From Persicitalea sp038235275 (GTDB lineage: Bacteria; Bacteroidota; Bacteroidia; Cytophagales; Spirosomataceae): 64,000 bases of DNA. A model generated the notes under the pieces. It saw nothing but the letters and a program-made list of their open reading frames with translations. It was not told the DNA's origin and made no database searches. Where the stretch lies: assembly GCA_038235275.1 (NCBI GenBank), contig JBBSUC010000021.1, forward strand, positions 1-64,000, read 5' to 3'. A program made the translations under genes and the position numbers. Shown here piece after piece: positions 49,635 to 56,709 of the stretch. Position 1 is the stretch's first letter; every line of letters starts with the position of its first letter.

Positions 49635-50489
49635 TCACTCACGTTGCTTGGGCGTCCTGCCGTACTTGTCTTTGTACGCCTTAATGAAGTGCGACACGCT
49701 TTCGTAGCCAATCTCGGCGCTGATCTCCGAGCCGTTCATTTCCGTGGTTCGGAGCAGAAAGTTCGCGTGTTCCAGTCTCTGCTGCTTGATCCAATAGGCG
49801 GGTGAGGTGTCGAACTCTTCTTGAAAATCGCGTTTGAAAGCTGACAGGCTGCGGCCCGATAACCGCGCCAATTCATTTAGAGTGAGGGGTTTGAGGGAAT
49901 AACTATTCATCAAAAACCGCAGGTCGGCTTTCTGGCCCTGATGAATGCTAAGCAAGATAGATTGCAGCTTGCCCGAACGATCTATTTCCAATAAGTGCAA
50001 TAGCAATTCCTGAAATTTCAGCCTCAGAAAATGCGTTTTCAAACTGCTTTGGGAACGGAAATAGGGGAGGACCGAGGCAATAAACTGCGCGAAATTCTCA
50101 GACGAATGCAAATGCAAAATTGGGGCTTGCAAGAGCGCGGCATCGCGCGCGGCCCGGCCCTCGAACAGTTCCCCATGCAGTCCGACGAATTCTTTCAAAA
50201 GCTTTTCATCAAAGAAAAAAACCAGGCTCTTGTATTCTTCGTGAATCGACTCGGACATGAGATAAAAACCTCGCTGTACGAATAGGATGTCGCCCTTCGC
50301 GACCCGCACTTCCTGGGTAGTGCTACTGAATTTCTTCTCGCCTTCTAGCACCACGATGACGGCGTGTTCTTCAAAAAATACCTCATAGCGCGACGGATAG
50401 ACCTCGTTGCGGTAGGCCACGAAAGTCATGTCCTGAATTTTCAGGGACTCGAATTCCTGGCGGCTGATGTCGGAGGGTACTCTTAACAA
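49635..50489 (-). CDS. AraC-family transcriptional regulator
   Basis: 284 residues. The N-terminal 170 form a cupin-like effector domain (HAVIVVLEGEKKFSSTTQEVRVAKGDILFVQRGFY). The C-terminal 95 are the double HTH of AraC proteins (LTLNELARLSGRSLSAFKRDFQEEFDTSPAYWIKQQRLEHA; EISAEIGYESVSHFIKAYKDKYGRTPKQ). The start used is a TTG at 50489; no in-frame ATG lies close upstream. Target genes are unknown. A 7-nt repeat block sits just upstream, and the divergent DUF177-rpmF cluster begins 150 bp away. Confidence 0.88.
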   Translation of the reverse strand: MLRVPSDISRQEFESLKIQDMTFVAYRNEVYPSRYEVFFEEHAVIVVLEGEKKFSSTTQEVRVAKGDILFVQRGFYLMSESIHEEYKSLVFFFDEKLLKEFVGLHGELFEGRAARDAALLQAPILHLHSSENFAQFIASVLPYFRSQSSLKTHFLRLKFQELLLHLLEIDRSGKLQSILLSIHQGQKADLRFLMNSYSLKPLTLNELARLSGRSLSAFKRDFQEEFDTSPAYWIKQQRLEHANFLLRTTEMNGSEISAEIGYESVSHFIKAYKDKYGRTPKQRE

Positions 50490-50496
50490 ATGAAAA

Positions 50497-50524
50497 ATTG
50501 ATAATGGATAGTGAACAATTACTG
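50497..50524. repeat. 7-nt periodic repeat upstream of the AraC gene
   Basis: Heptads ATTGATA, ATGGATA, GTGAACA, ATTACTG lie 8 bp upstream of the AraC start on the other strand. Confidence 0.5.
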
Positions 50525-50590
50525 ATTTAGAAAACTGTTTTCCAAGGCATATAGCCTCTGCGCTTGCCTGGCCTAAATATCGTACGGCCG

Positions 50591-50621
50591 TTGAATTTTA
50601 AGAATAAAGATTCTATCTTTG
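50591..50621 (+). promoter_or_regulatory. Promoter of the DUF177-rpmF operon
   Basis: TTG (50591-50593), 20 bp, TATCTTTG (50614-50621) matches the Bacteroidota promoter. The GTG start at 50643 is 21 bp downstream, which also argues against the earlier in-frame ATG at 50619, inside the -7 box. Confidence 0.7.
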
Positions 50622-50642
50622 CAGTCCTTTTTGCAGAACGAG

Positions 50643-51167
50643 GTGAGAGAACTAAGCAAATATACGATTGGAATTTACGGTTTGGAAGACAGACCGTATG
50701 AATTCGACTACGAGATCGGCCCGGCCTTCTTCGTGGAAATAGAGCAGGATTTGATTGAGAAGGGCGATTTTCAAGTGCATCTGCGGTTGGAGAAATCCAG
50801 CACTATGCTTCAACTTTGGTTCGATATCAAGGGCGAGGCGGAACTGACGTGCGACCGTTCGCTGGAACTTTTCGACGAGCCGGTGGACACGCAGAACCGG
50901 ATGATCCTGAAATTCGGTGATCACGACGAGGAACTGACCGAAGAAATTTCGATCATCAACCGCAACAAGACGCAGATCAACGTAGCGGGCTACATCTATG
51001 AGTTCATCGCCCTGGCCCTGCCCATGAAAAAAATCCACCCCGACTTACGCAAGCCGGAAGCAGACGACGAAGAAACGGAAACCCTGATATACAGTTCCGA
51101 AAGACAAGGCACCAACGAAAACACCGACCCCCGCTGGGAAGCCTTGAAAAAGTTAAAAAAGCAGTAG
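50643..51167 (+). CDS. DUF177 (YceD) family protein upstream of rpmF
   Basis: 174 residues from the GTG at 50643 (MRELSKYTIGIYGLEDRPYE, the usual family beginning). An ATG at 50619 lies within the promoter and is rejected. The DUF177 signature is seen as IKGEAELTCDRSLELFDEPVD and the acidic FGDHDEELTEEISIINRNKTQINVAGYIYEFIALALPMKKIHPD. Ends with a DPRWEALKKLKK motif, typical of the family. YceD is required for normal 23S rRNA in plants and bacteria. The fixed order YceD-L32-PlsX is conserved across bacteria and is found here. Confidence 0.9.
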   Translation: MRELSKYTIGIYGLEDRPYEFDYEIGPAFFVEIEQDLIEKGDFQVHLRLEKSSTMLQLWFDIKGEAELTCDRSLELFDEPVDTQNRMILKFGDHDEELTEEISIINRNKTQINVAGYIYEFIALALPMKKIHPDLRKPEADDEETETLIYSSERQGTNENTDPRWEALKKLKKQ

Positions 51168-51201
51168 CAATCAAATTTTTCAAATCGGAGAGAGTGCTTT
51201 T

Positions 51202-51231
51202 ATTCACTAATTCTCTAATTCACAATTAATT
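51202..51231. repeat. 7-nt repeat directly before rpmF
   Basis: Heptads ATTCACT, AATTCTC, TAATTCA, CAATTAA end 2 bp before the rpmF start codon, so they would form its translation-initiation region. Confidence 0.6.
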
Positions 51232-51426
51232 ATGGCACATCCTAAACGGAGACACTCCACCACCCGCCGCGACAAGCGCCGTACCCACTACAAGTTGACC
51301 GCCAAGCAACTGTCAACTGACCCCACGACGGGTGAAGTGCACCGTTCGCACTGTGCCCACGTGTACGAGGGCAACCTGTACTATAAGGGTAAGTTGATGA
51401 TCGAAGATTACGCGAAAGTAGTCTGA
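51232..51426 (+). CDS. rpmF: 50S ribosomal protein L32
   Basis: 64 residues, the expected length. Begins MAHPKRRHSTTRRDKRRTHY and ends MIEDYAKVV, typical of Bacteroidota L32; the Cys-type zinc site of other phyla is reduced to a single Cys-His pair (HRSHCAHVYEG). It is the second gene of the DUF177-rpmF unit, followed by a terminator that may reduce readthrough into plsX. Confidence 0.95.
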   Translation: MAHPKRRHSTTRRDKRRTHYKLTAKQLSTDPTTGEVHRSHCAHVYEGNLYYKGKLMIEDYAKVV

Positions 51427-51448
51427 TTGGACGTGGCTTAAGGCCCTG

Positions 51449-51492
51449 ATTTCGCAGCAGCTTTGCAAATAGTTGCTGCGAAATTCTTTTTT
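51449..51492 (+). terminator. Intrinsic terminator/attenuator between rpmF and plsX
   Basis: 11-bp arms ATTTCGCAGCA (51449-51459) and its complement (51474-51484), loop of 14 nt, then TCTTTTTT. It is a classical terminator, yet plsX continues in the same direction 66 bp on, so partial readthrough or an extra promoter is expected. Confidence 0.8.
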
Positions 51493-51557
51493 ACTGGCTC
51501 GCAACTGCTAAATTTACCCTACGTTTTCATTTTTTAGTCAACAAAAAAGGTGTGTAA

Positions 51558-52496
51558 ATGAAGATTGCGGTAGATGCGATGGGTGGTGATTTCGCGCCAA
51601 AGGCGATCGTCGAAGGGGTCATCATGGCCGCTGCCGACCTGCCCGCCGACGCGCAAATCGTCTTGATCGGTCGAGAGAATGCCATTCGCGAAATATTACA
51701 GCAACACGATTTCAATTCTCCGACAGTGGAAATCGTCCACGCCGAGGATGTCATCGAAATGGGGGAACACCCCACCAAAGCCCTCTCGCAGAAACCCAAT
51801 TCCAGCATTGGAGTTGGGTTTAAGCTTTTAAAGGACAAGGCGGTGGACATTTTTTGCAGCGCGGGCAACACGGGCGCGATGCACGTCGGAGCGCTGTTCA
51901 GCATCCGGGCCATCGAGGGCATTCTGCGACCCGCCATCGCCGGTTTTATTCCGCAGGTGGACGGCAGCTACGCCATCATGATCGACATCGGGGCCAACGC
52001 CGACTGCAAGCCCGACGTGCTGGGGCAGTTTGGAGAGATCGGCTCGCTCTTTGCAAAATACACCTTTCACATTGATCAGCCGCGCGTTGCGCTGATGAAT
52101 ATTGGCGAGGAGGAACAGAAAGGTTCACTGATCGCCCAGGCCACTTACCAAATCCTGAAAGACAATAAGCGCATCCGTTTTATAGGGAATATCGAAGGAA
52201 AAGACCTTTTCACTAATAAAGCCGACGTCATCGTGACGGATGGCTTTACGGGCAACATCCTTTTTAAACTGGGCGAGTCGCTTTACGAAGTCACGAAAAG
52301 CCGGGGCGTCGAGGACGAGTTTATTGCTCGCACCAACTACGAGGGTGTGGGCGGTAGTCCTATCGTCGGCGTGAATGGCAACGTAATGATTGCCCACGGA
52401 ATGTCTAGCCCGCTTGCCATCAAGAATATGATTTCCTGGGCGGTTAAACAAGTAGAAGCTAACGCCTACGTACACATTGCCCAAGCCCTCGCCTGA
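51558..52496 (+). CDS. plsX: Phosphate acyltransferase PlsX
   Basis: 312 residues beginning MKIAVDAMGGDFAPKAIVEG, the hallmark of PlsX, with VDIFCSAGNTGAMHVGALF, IGANADCKPDVL, and VIVTDGFTGNILFKLGES. It makes acyl-phosphate from acyl-ACP, the donor for PlsY (encoded at 34465). It stands between L32 and FabH as in many bacteria, 29 bp before the fabH start. Confidence 0.95.
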   Translation: MKIAVDAMGGDFAPKAIVEGVIMAAADLPADAQIVLIGRENAIREILQQHDFNSPTVEIVHAEDVIEMGEHPTKALSQKPNSSIGVGFKLLKDKAVDIFCSAGNTGAMHVGALFSIRAIEGILRPAIAGFIPQVDGSYAIMIDIGANADCKPDVLGQFGEIGSLFAKYTFHIDQPRVALMNIGEEEQKGSLIAQATYQILKDNKRIRFIGNIEGKDLFTNKADVIVTDGFTGNILFKLGESLYEVTKSRGVEDEFIARTNYEGVGGSPIVGVNGNVMIAHGMSSPLAIKNMISWAVKQVEANAYVHIAQALA

Positions 52497-52525
52497 CCAC
52501 TTTGGAAAAAAAAGAAACCCACAGT

Positions 52526-53530
52526 ATGACCCAAACGAAAGCCGCCATCACTGGCGTATTTGGCTACGTTCCCGATTACGTCCTGACCAATGCTGAGCTG
52601 GAAAAGATGGTGGACACCAACGACGAATGGATCGTCAGCCGGACGGGCATCAAGGAGCGGCGCATTCTGAAAGGCGAAGGGATGGGCAGTTCTCACATGG
52701 GAGCCGAAGCGGTGAAGGGTCTGTTAGAAAAAACGAATACCGCGCCCGAAGAAATCGACCTGCTGGTGTGTGCTACCACCACGCCCGACTACGTTTTTCC
52801 CTGCACGGCCAATCTCATCTGCGAAATGGTGGGCATCCGTAACATAGGCAGTTTCGACGTGCAGGCGGCCTGCTCGGGTTTCGTGTACGCGCTCACGATC
52901 GCATCGCAATTTATCGAGACCGGAAAGTATAAAAAAATTATCGTCGTAGGGGCCGACAAGATGTCGGCCATCACGGATTACACCGACCGCACGACTTGCA
53001 TCCTGTTTGGCGACGGTGCCGGGGCCGTGCTGCTGGAACCCAACGAGGAAGGTTACGGCTTGCTCGATTCCATCATTCGCTCGGATGGCGTGGGCCAGCC
53101 CTACCTCAACCAAAAAGCGGGCGGTAGCCGCTACCCGCCCACGCACGAAACGATCGATAAACGCGAACATTACGCCTATCAGGACGGACAGCAGGTATTC
53201 AAGTTTGCGGTAAAAAAAATGGCCGATTGCTCCGCCGAAATCATGGAGAAAAACGGCCTGACGGGTGATAACGTCGCCTGGCTCGTGCCGCACCAAGCCA
53301 ATAAGCGCATCATCGAAGCTACCGCCAACCGCATGGGCGTCAGCATGGATAAGGTGATGCTAAACATACATAAATACGGCAACACCACCGCCGCCACCAT
53401 CCCACTCTGTCTCTGGGACTATGAAGACCAACTCAAAAAAGGCGATAACCTCGTCCTAGCTGCCTTCGGCGGCGGCTTTACGTGGGGAACGGCTTACGTA
53501 AAGTGGGCTTATTCTGTCAATGGTGAATGA
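52526..53530 (+). CDS. fabH: Beta-ketoacyl-ACP synthase III
   Basis: 334 residues from ATG 52526 (MTQTKAAITGVFGYVPDYV); a TTG at 52502 would add 8 residues without family support. Catalytic Cys116 lies in VQAACSGFVYAL; the His and Asn of the triad are in VPHQANKRI and IHKYGNTTAATIP. It condenses acetyl-CoA with malonyl-ACP to start fatty acid synthesis. Start to plsX spacing is 29 bp. Its stop falls inside the left arm of a long 7-nt-periodic inverted repeat. Confidence 0.95.
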   Translation: MTQTKAAITGVFGYVPDYVLTNAELEKMVDTNDEWIVSRTGIKERRILKGEGMGSSHMGAEAVKGLLEKTNTAPEEIDLLVCATTTPDYVFPCTANLICEMVGIRNIGSFDVQAACSGFVYALTIASQFIETGKYKKIIVVGADKMSAITDYTDRTTCILFGDGAGAVLLEPNEEGYGLLDSIIRSDGVGQPYLNQKAGGSRYPPTHETIDKREHYAYQDGQQVFKFAVKKMADCSAEIMEKNGLTGDNVAWLVPHQANKRIIEATANRMGVSMDKVMLNIHKYGNTTAATIPLCLWDYEDQLKKGDNLVLAAFGGGFTWGTAYVKWAYSVNGE

Positions 53531-53605
53531 GAGATTGAGTGAATGAGAGAATATTAATTTCGCCTGCCTACTCTGTCATTCTCTCGTTCACTCAATCTCT
53601 CATTC
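53525..53605. repeat. 28-bp inverted repeat made of 7-nt units
   Basis: Left arm 53525-53552 (starts GAATGAGAGATTGAG) and right arm 53578-53605 are reverse complements with one mismatch, separated by 25 bp. Both arms have a 7-nt rhythm. They could end the fabH transcript, but there is no U-tract. Confidence 0.7.
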
Positions 53606-53647
53606 TAAACTAAAAGCACAACCTTACCAACAACGCACGACCATCAC

Positions 53648-54214
53648 ATGGCTTCAACTTCTGACATCCGCAATGGATTAGTGATCGAATACAACCACGA
53701 TCTTTTTCAAATTATTGAATTTCAGCACGTCAAGCCGGGTAAGGGCAATGCTTTTGTTCGCACCAAAATGAGAAGCCTGACTTCGGGAAAAGTGCTGGAC
53801 AATACCTTCAACTCCGGCGCGAGCATTACACCCGTGCGGGTCGAGCGGCAGAAATTTCAGTTTTTGTACAAAGATGAAGTCGGTTATAACTTCATGAACA
53901 CCGAAAACTTCGAGCAAATCCTGCTGACCGAGCAACTCGTGACCAGTGCTGACCTGATGAAGGAAGGGCAGGAGGTGGAGATTTTGATGAACACCGAAAA
54001 CGATGCCCCACTCATCTGTGAGCTGCCTTCCTTCGTGGAACTGAAAGTCACCTACGCCGAACCCGGCATCCGGGGCGATACGGCAAACTCGCCCAAAAAA
54101 TCGGTAGAAGTGGAAACGGGAGCTAAAATCAACGTCCCCATTTTCATTGAGCAGGACGACGTGCTGAAAATTGATACCCGCACCTACGATTACGTGGAGC
54201 GCGTTAAATCATAA
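53648..54214 (+). CDS. efp: Elongation factor P
   Basis: 188 residues with three beta-barrel domains. The tip loop HVKPGKGNAFVRTKMRSL carries Lys32, the position modified or exposed at the peptidyl-transferase centre. The C-terminal signature appears as GDTANSPKKSVEVETGAKINVPIFIEQDDVLKIDTRTYDYVERV. EF-P relieves stalling at polyproline. It stands between fabH and accB, a common order in Bacteroidota. Confidence 0.95.
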   Translation: MASTSDIRNGLVIEYNHDLFQIIEFQHVKPGKGNAFVRTKMRSLTSGKVLDNTFNSGASITPVRVERQKFQFLYKDEVGYNFMNTENFEQILLTEQLVTSADLMKEGQEVEILMNTENDAPLICELPSFVELKVTYAEPGIRGDTANSPKKSVEVETGAKINVPIFIEQDDVLKIDTRTYDYVERVKS

Positions 54215-54258
54215 TTTTCCCAACCAATTGTTTTCCCTCAGAATAAAGACCCCTAATT

Positions 54259-54726
54259 ATGGAAACCAAGGAAATTCAGAAATTGATCGACTTCATCGCC
54301 CAGTCGGGACTGGATGAGGTGAATATTGAAACCTCCGAACTGAAAATTAAGGTAAAGCGTAACGCGACGCCAACCTACGTGTCCGCTCCGGGGGCTTCTG
54401 CGCCCGCCCAGATGCTCCCCGCTTCTGCGCCTGCTGCGGCTCTGCCTGCCGCTCTCGCCCCCGCAGCAGCCGAAAGCGAAGCCAGCTATACTACTGTGAA
54501 ATCTCCCATGATTGGCACTTTCTACCGGGCTTCCAGCCCTGAGACGCCCATGCTTGTCGAGGTTGGTGACGAAATCAAGCCCGGCAAGCCCGTGTGCATC
54601 ATCGAAGCCATGAAATTGTTCAACGAGATCGAGTCGGAAGTGTCGGGCCGTATCGTGAAAGTACTGGTGGAGAACGCCACGCCCGTCGAGTTCGACCAGC
54701 CGCTCTTTTTGGTCGAGCCTATTTGA
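54259..54726 (+). CDS. accB: Acetyl-CoA carboxylase biotin carboxyl carrier protein
   Basis: 155 residues: an N-terminal helical segment (IQKLIDFIAQSGLDEVNIET), an Ala/Pro-rich linker (about residues 42-78), and the biotinyl domain with the attachment motif EAMKLFNEI, Lys119. It carries carboxybiotin between AccC and the carboxyltransferase in fatty acid synthesis. accC follows 18 bp later and is certainly cotranscribed. Confidence 0.95.
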   Translation: METKEIQKLIDFIAQSGLDEVNIETSELKIKVKRNATPTYVSAPGASAPAQMLPASAPAAALPAALAPAAAESEASYTTVKSPMIGTFYRASSPETPMLVEVGDEIKPGKPVCIIEAMKLFNEIESEVSGRIVKVLVENATPVEFDQPLFLVEPI

Positions 54727-54744
54727 ACCCTACCCTGAACCCTC

Positions 54745-56088
54745 ATGTTTAAGAAAATACTCATTGCCAACCGGGGCGAGATTGCCCTGCGTATCATCCG
54801 CACCTGCCGCGAGATGGGCATCCGCACGGTGGCGGTTTATTCTACTGCCGATCGCGACAGTCTGCACGTGCGTTTCGCCGACGAAGCTGTGTGCATAGGT
54901 CCGCCCGCCAGCCGGTTGTCCTACCTCAGTATTCAAAATATTATTTCTGCCGCCGAAGTGACAGGGGCTGACGCCATCCATCCTGGTTACGGCTTTTTGT
55001 CCGAGAACGCCGAATTCTCGCAGATTTGCAGCGACTACGGCATCAAATTCATCGGGGCCACCGCCGAGCAAATCAACGGCATGGGCGACAAGGCTACGGC
55101 CAAAGCCACCATGCGCGGCGCGGGTGTTCCCGTCATTCCCGGCTCCGAGGGTTTGCTGGAATCCGTTGAGCAGGGAAAAGAACTCGCCAAAGGCATGGGC
55201 TACCCCGTCATCGTGAAAGCCACAGCCGGGGGCGGTGGACGCGGGATGCGCGTCATCAACAAGGAGTCGGAATTCGAGAAGGCCTGGAACGACGCCCGGC
55301 AGGAATCCAGTGCGGCCTTCGGCAACGACGGGTTGTACCTCGAAAAATTCGTGGAAGAACCCCGCCACATCGAAATTCAAATCATCGGCGACCAATATGG
55401 CAAGGTATGCCACCTCTCGGAGCGCGACTGCTCCATTCAGCGGAGGCACCAGAAATTGGTCGAAGAAACGCCCTCGCCCATTATGACGCCCGAGCTGCGC
55501 GAAAAAATGGGGGCCGCGGCCATTGAAGGCGCACAAGCCATTGGTTACGAAGGCGCGGGTACGGTGGAATTTCTAGTGGACAAGCACGGCGATTTCTTTT
55601 TTATGGAAATGAACACCCGTATTCAGGTGGAGCACCCAATTACGGAGGAAGTGACGGATTTCGACTTAATAAAAGAACAAATCAAGGTAGCGGCGGGCGA
55701 GCCCATTTCGGGCCGTAACTACACGCCCAAGTTGTTCGCGATGGAGTGCCGTATCAACGCCGAAGATCCCGCCCACGGCTTCCGGCCCAGCCCCGGTAAA
55801 ATTACCAATATGCACTTTCCCGGTGGCCACGGCGTGCGCATCGACAGCCACGTGTACAGCGGCTACACTATCCCGCCCAACTACGATTCCATGATCGCCA
55901 AGCTGATCGTGAGCGGCCAATCACGGGCCGAGGTCATCACGCGCATGAAGCGGGCCTTGCAGGAGTTCGTCATCGAGGGCGTCAAGACGACCATTCCCTT
56001 CCATATCAAACTAATGGACGACGAAGTCTTCCGCTCGGGGAATTTCACGACGAAGTTTTTGGAGAGTTTCGATTTCAGTGATTTGTAG
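54745..56088 (+). CDS. accC: Biotin carboxylase (acetyl-CoA carboxylase subunit)
   Basis: 447 residues, standard length. Begins MFKKILIANRGEIALRIIRT; ATP-grasp motifs include the Gly-rich KATAGGGGRGMRVI, the HIEIQIIGDQYGKVCHLSERDCSIQRRHQKL stretch and EMNTRIQVEHPITEEVT (catalytic Glu/Asn/Arg). It carboxylates biotin on AccB using bicarbonate and ATP. Last gene of the lipid/translation cluster that begins at 50643. Confidence 0.96.
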   Translation: MFKKILIANRGEIALRIIRTCREMGIRTVAVYSTADRDSLHVRFADEAVCIGPPASRLSYLSIQNIISAAEVTGADAIHPGYGFLSENAEFSQICSDYGIKFIGATAEQINGMGDKATAKATMRGAGVPVIPGSEGLLESVEQGKELAKGMGYPVIVKATAGGGGRGMRVINKESEFEKAWNDARQESSAAFGNDGLYLEKFVEEPRHIEIQIIGDQYGKVCHLSERDCSIQRRHQKLVEETPSPIMTPELREKMGAAAIEGAQAIGYEGAGTVEFLVDKHGDFFFMEMNTRIQVEHPITEEVTDFDLIKEQIKVAAGEPISGRNYTPKLFAMECRINAEDPAHGFRPSPGKITNMHFPGGHGVRIDSHVYSGYTIPPNYDSMIAKLIVSGQSRAEVITRMKRALQEFVIEGVKTTIPFHIKLMDDEVFRSGNFTTKFLESFDFSDL

Positions 56089-56157
56089 AGAGGTGCGGCT
56101 TCAAGCATGACTTTCTCAAATTATCGTTATTTTTGGTGAAACCTTACTGAAGAAATC

Positions 56158-56400
56158 ATGAAACACGTCATTTCTCTTGAACTCGATGAACTGGATGCTA
56201 TCTTCATCGAAAAGCTTAAAAAGTTGTACGAAAATTCAAAGGCCGATTTAACTATTGTTTTAGAACAGGAAGACGAAACTGATTTTCTGCTCAAATCGGA
56301 AGCTAACCGCCAACGGCTGATGAAATCAATAGAGAGCGATAGAAAAGGGGATGTTGTTACGCCAAACCTAGAGCAGTTCAGCACAGTGACTCATGCGTAA
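56158..56400 (+). CDS. Antitoxin-like protein paired with a YoeB-type toxin
   Basis: 80 residues, AT-rich, no strongly recognised DNA-binding domain. The C-terminal half (LLKSEANRQRLMKSIESDRKGDVV) resembles the toxin-wrapping tail of YefM/Phd-like antitoxins. Its stop overlaps the start of a YoeB-like frame by 8 bp, the classic antitoxin-toxin coupling. A TATTTTTG -7-like box lies at 56128-56135. The identity as antitoxin rests mainly on the partner. Confidence 0.7.
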   Translation: MKHVISLELDELDAIFIEKLKKLYENSKADLTIVLEQEDETDFLLKSEANRQRLMKSIESDRKGDVVTPNLEQFSTVTHA

Positions 56401-56649
56401 ACGCTCATTCACATCCGAGGCTTGGGAGGAGATTATGGAGTGGTCTAATACGGATGAAAAATATTGAAGAAGATTCTCAAGCTTGTGGATACTGTAGCTC
56501 GGGAGCCTTTTAGCGGGGTAGGCAAACCCGAAGCATTGAGACATAATTTGAAAGGCTATTGGTCGAGACGGATCAATAAGGAACACCGATTGGTGTATCG
56601 AGTCACGAATGAAGAGATAGTGGTTATTCAATGCAAGAATCACTATTGA
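56393..56649 (+). pseudogene. YoeB/Txe-family mRNA-interferase toxin with a single-base frameshift
   Basis: The frame from ATG 56393 encodes the YoeB N-terminus (MRKRSFTSEAWEEIMEWSNTDEK) and stops at TGA 56465. From 56464 the +1-shifted frame gives the rest: LKKILKLVDTVAREPFSGVGKPEALRHNL, then GYWSRRINKEHRLVY and IVVIQCKNHY, the complete catalytic half with its Glu, Arg and C-terminal His-Tyr. Adding one A to the five-A run at 56457-56461 restores an 85-residue YoeB (…TDEKILKKILK…). So the toxin is inactivated by a homopolymer deletion, or the run was miscalled, or slippage restores it at low level. Confidence 0.8.
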
Positions 56650-56655
56650 ATGACA

Positions 56656-56691
56656 AAAACGGCCCACTTTCTGATGAGAGCGGGCCGTTTT
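56656..56691. terminator. Bidirectional terminator between the toxin remnant and purF
   Basis: 10-bp arms AAAACGGCCC (56656-56665) and complement (56682-56691) with a 16-nt loop, flanked by A-run and T-run on the two sides, located between convergent genes. Confidence 0.75.
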
Positions 56692-56709
56692 CTCTAAAAA
56701 AATCCTCCC

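Noticed and set aside
54730..55536. 268-codon minus-strand reading frame across accC
   Set aside because: Shadow of biotin carboxylase, with no recognisable domain.
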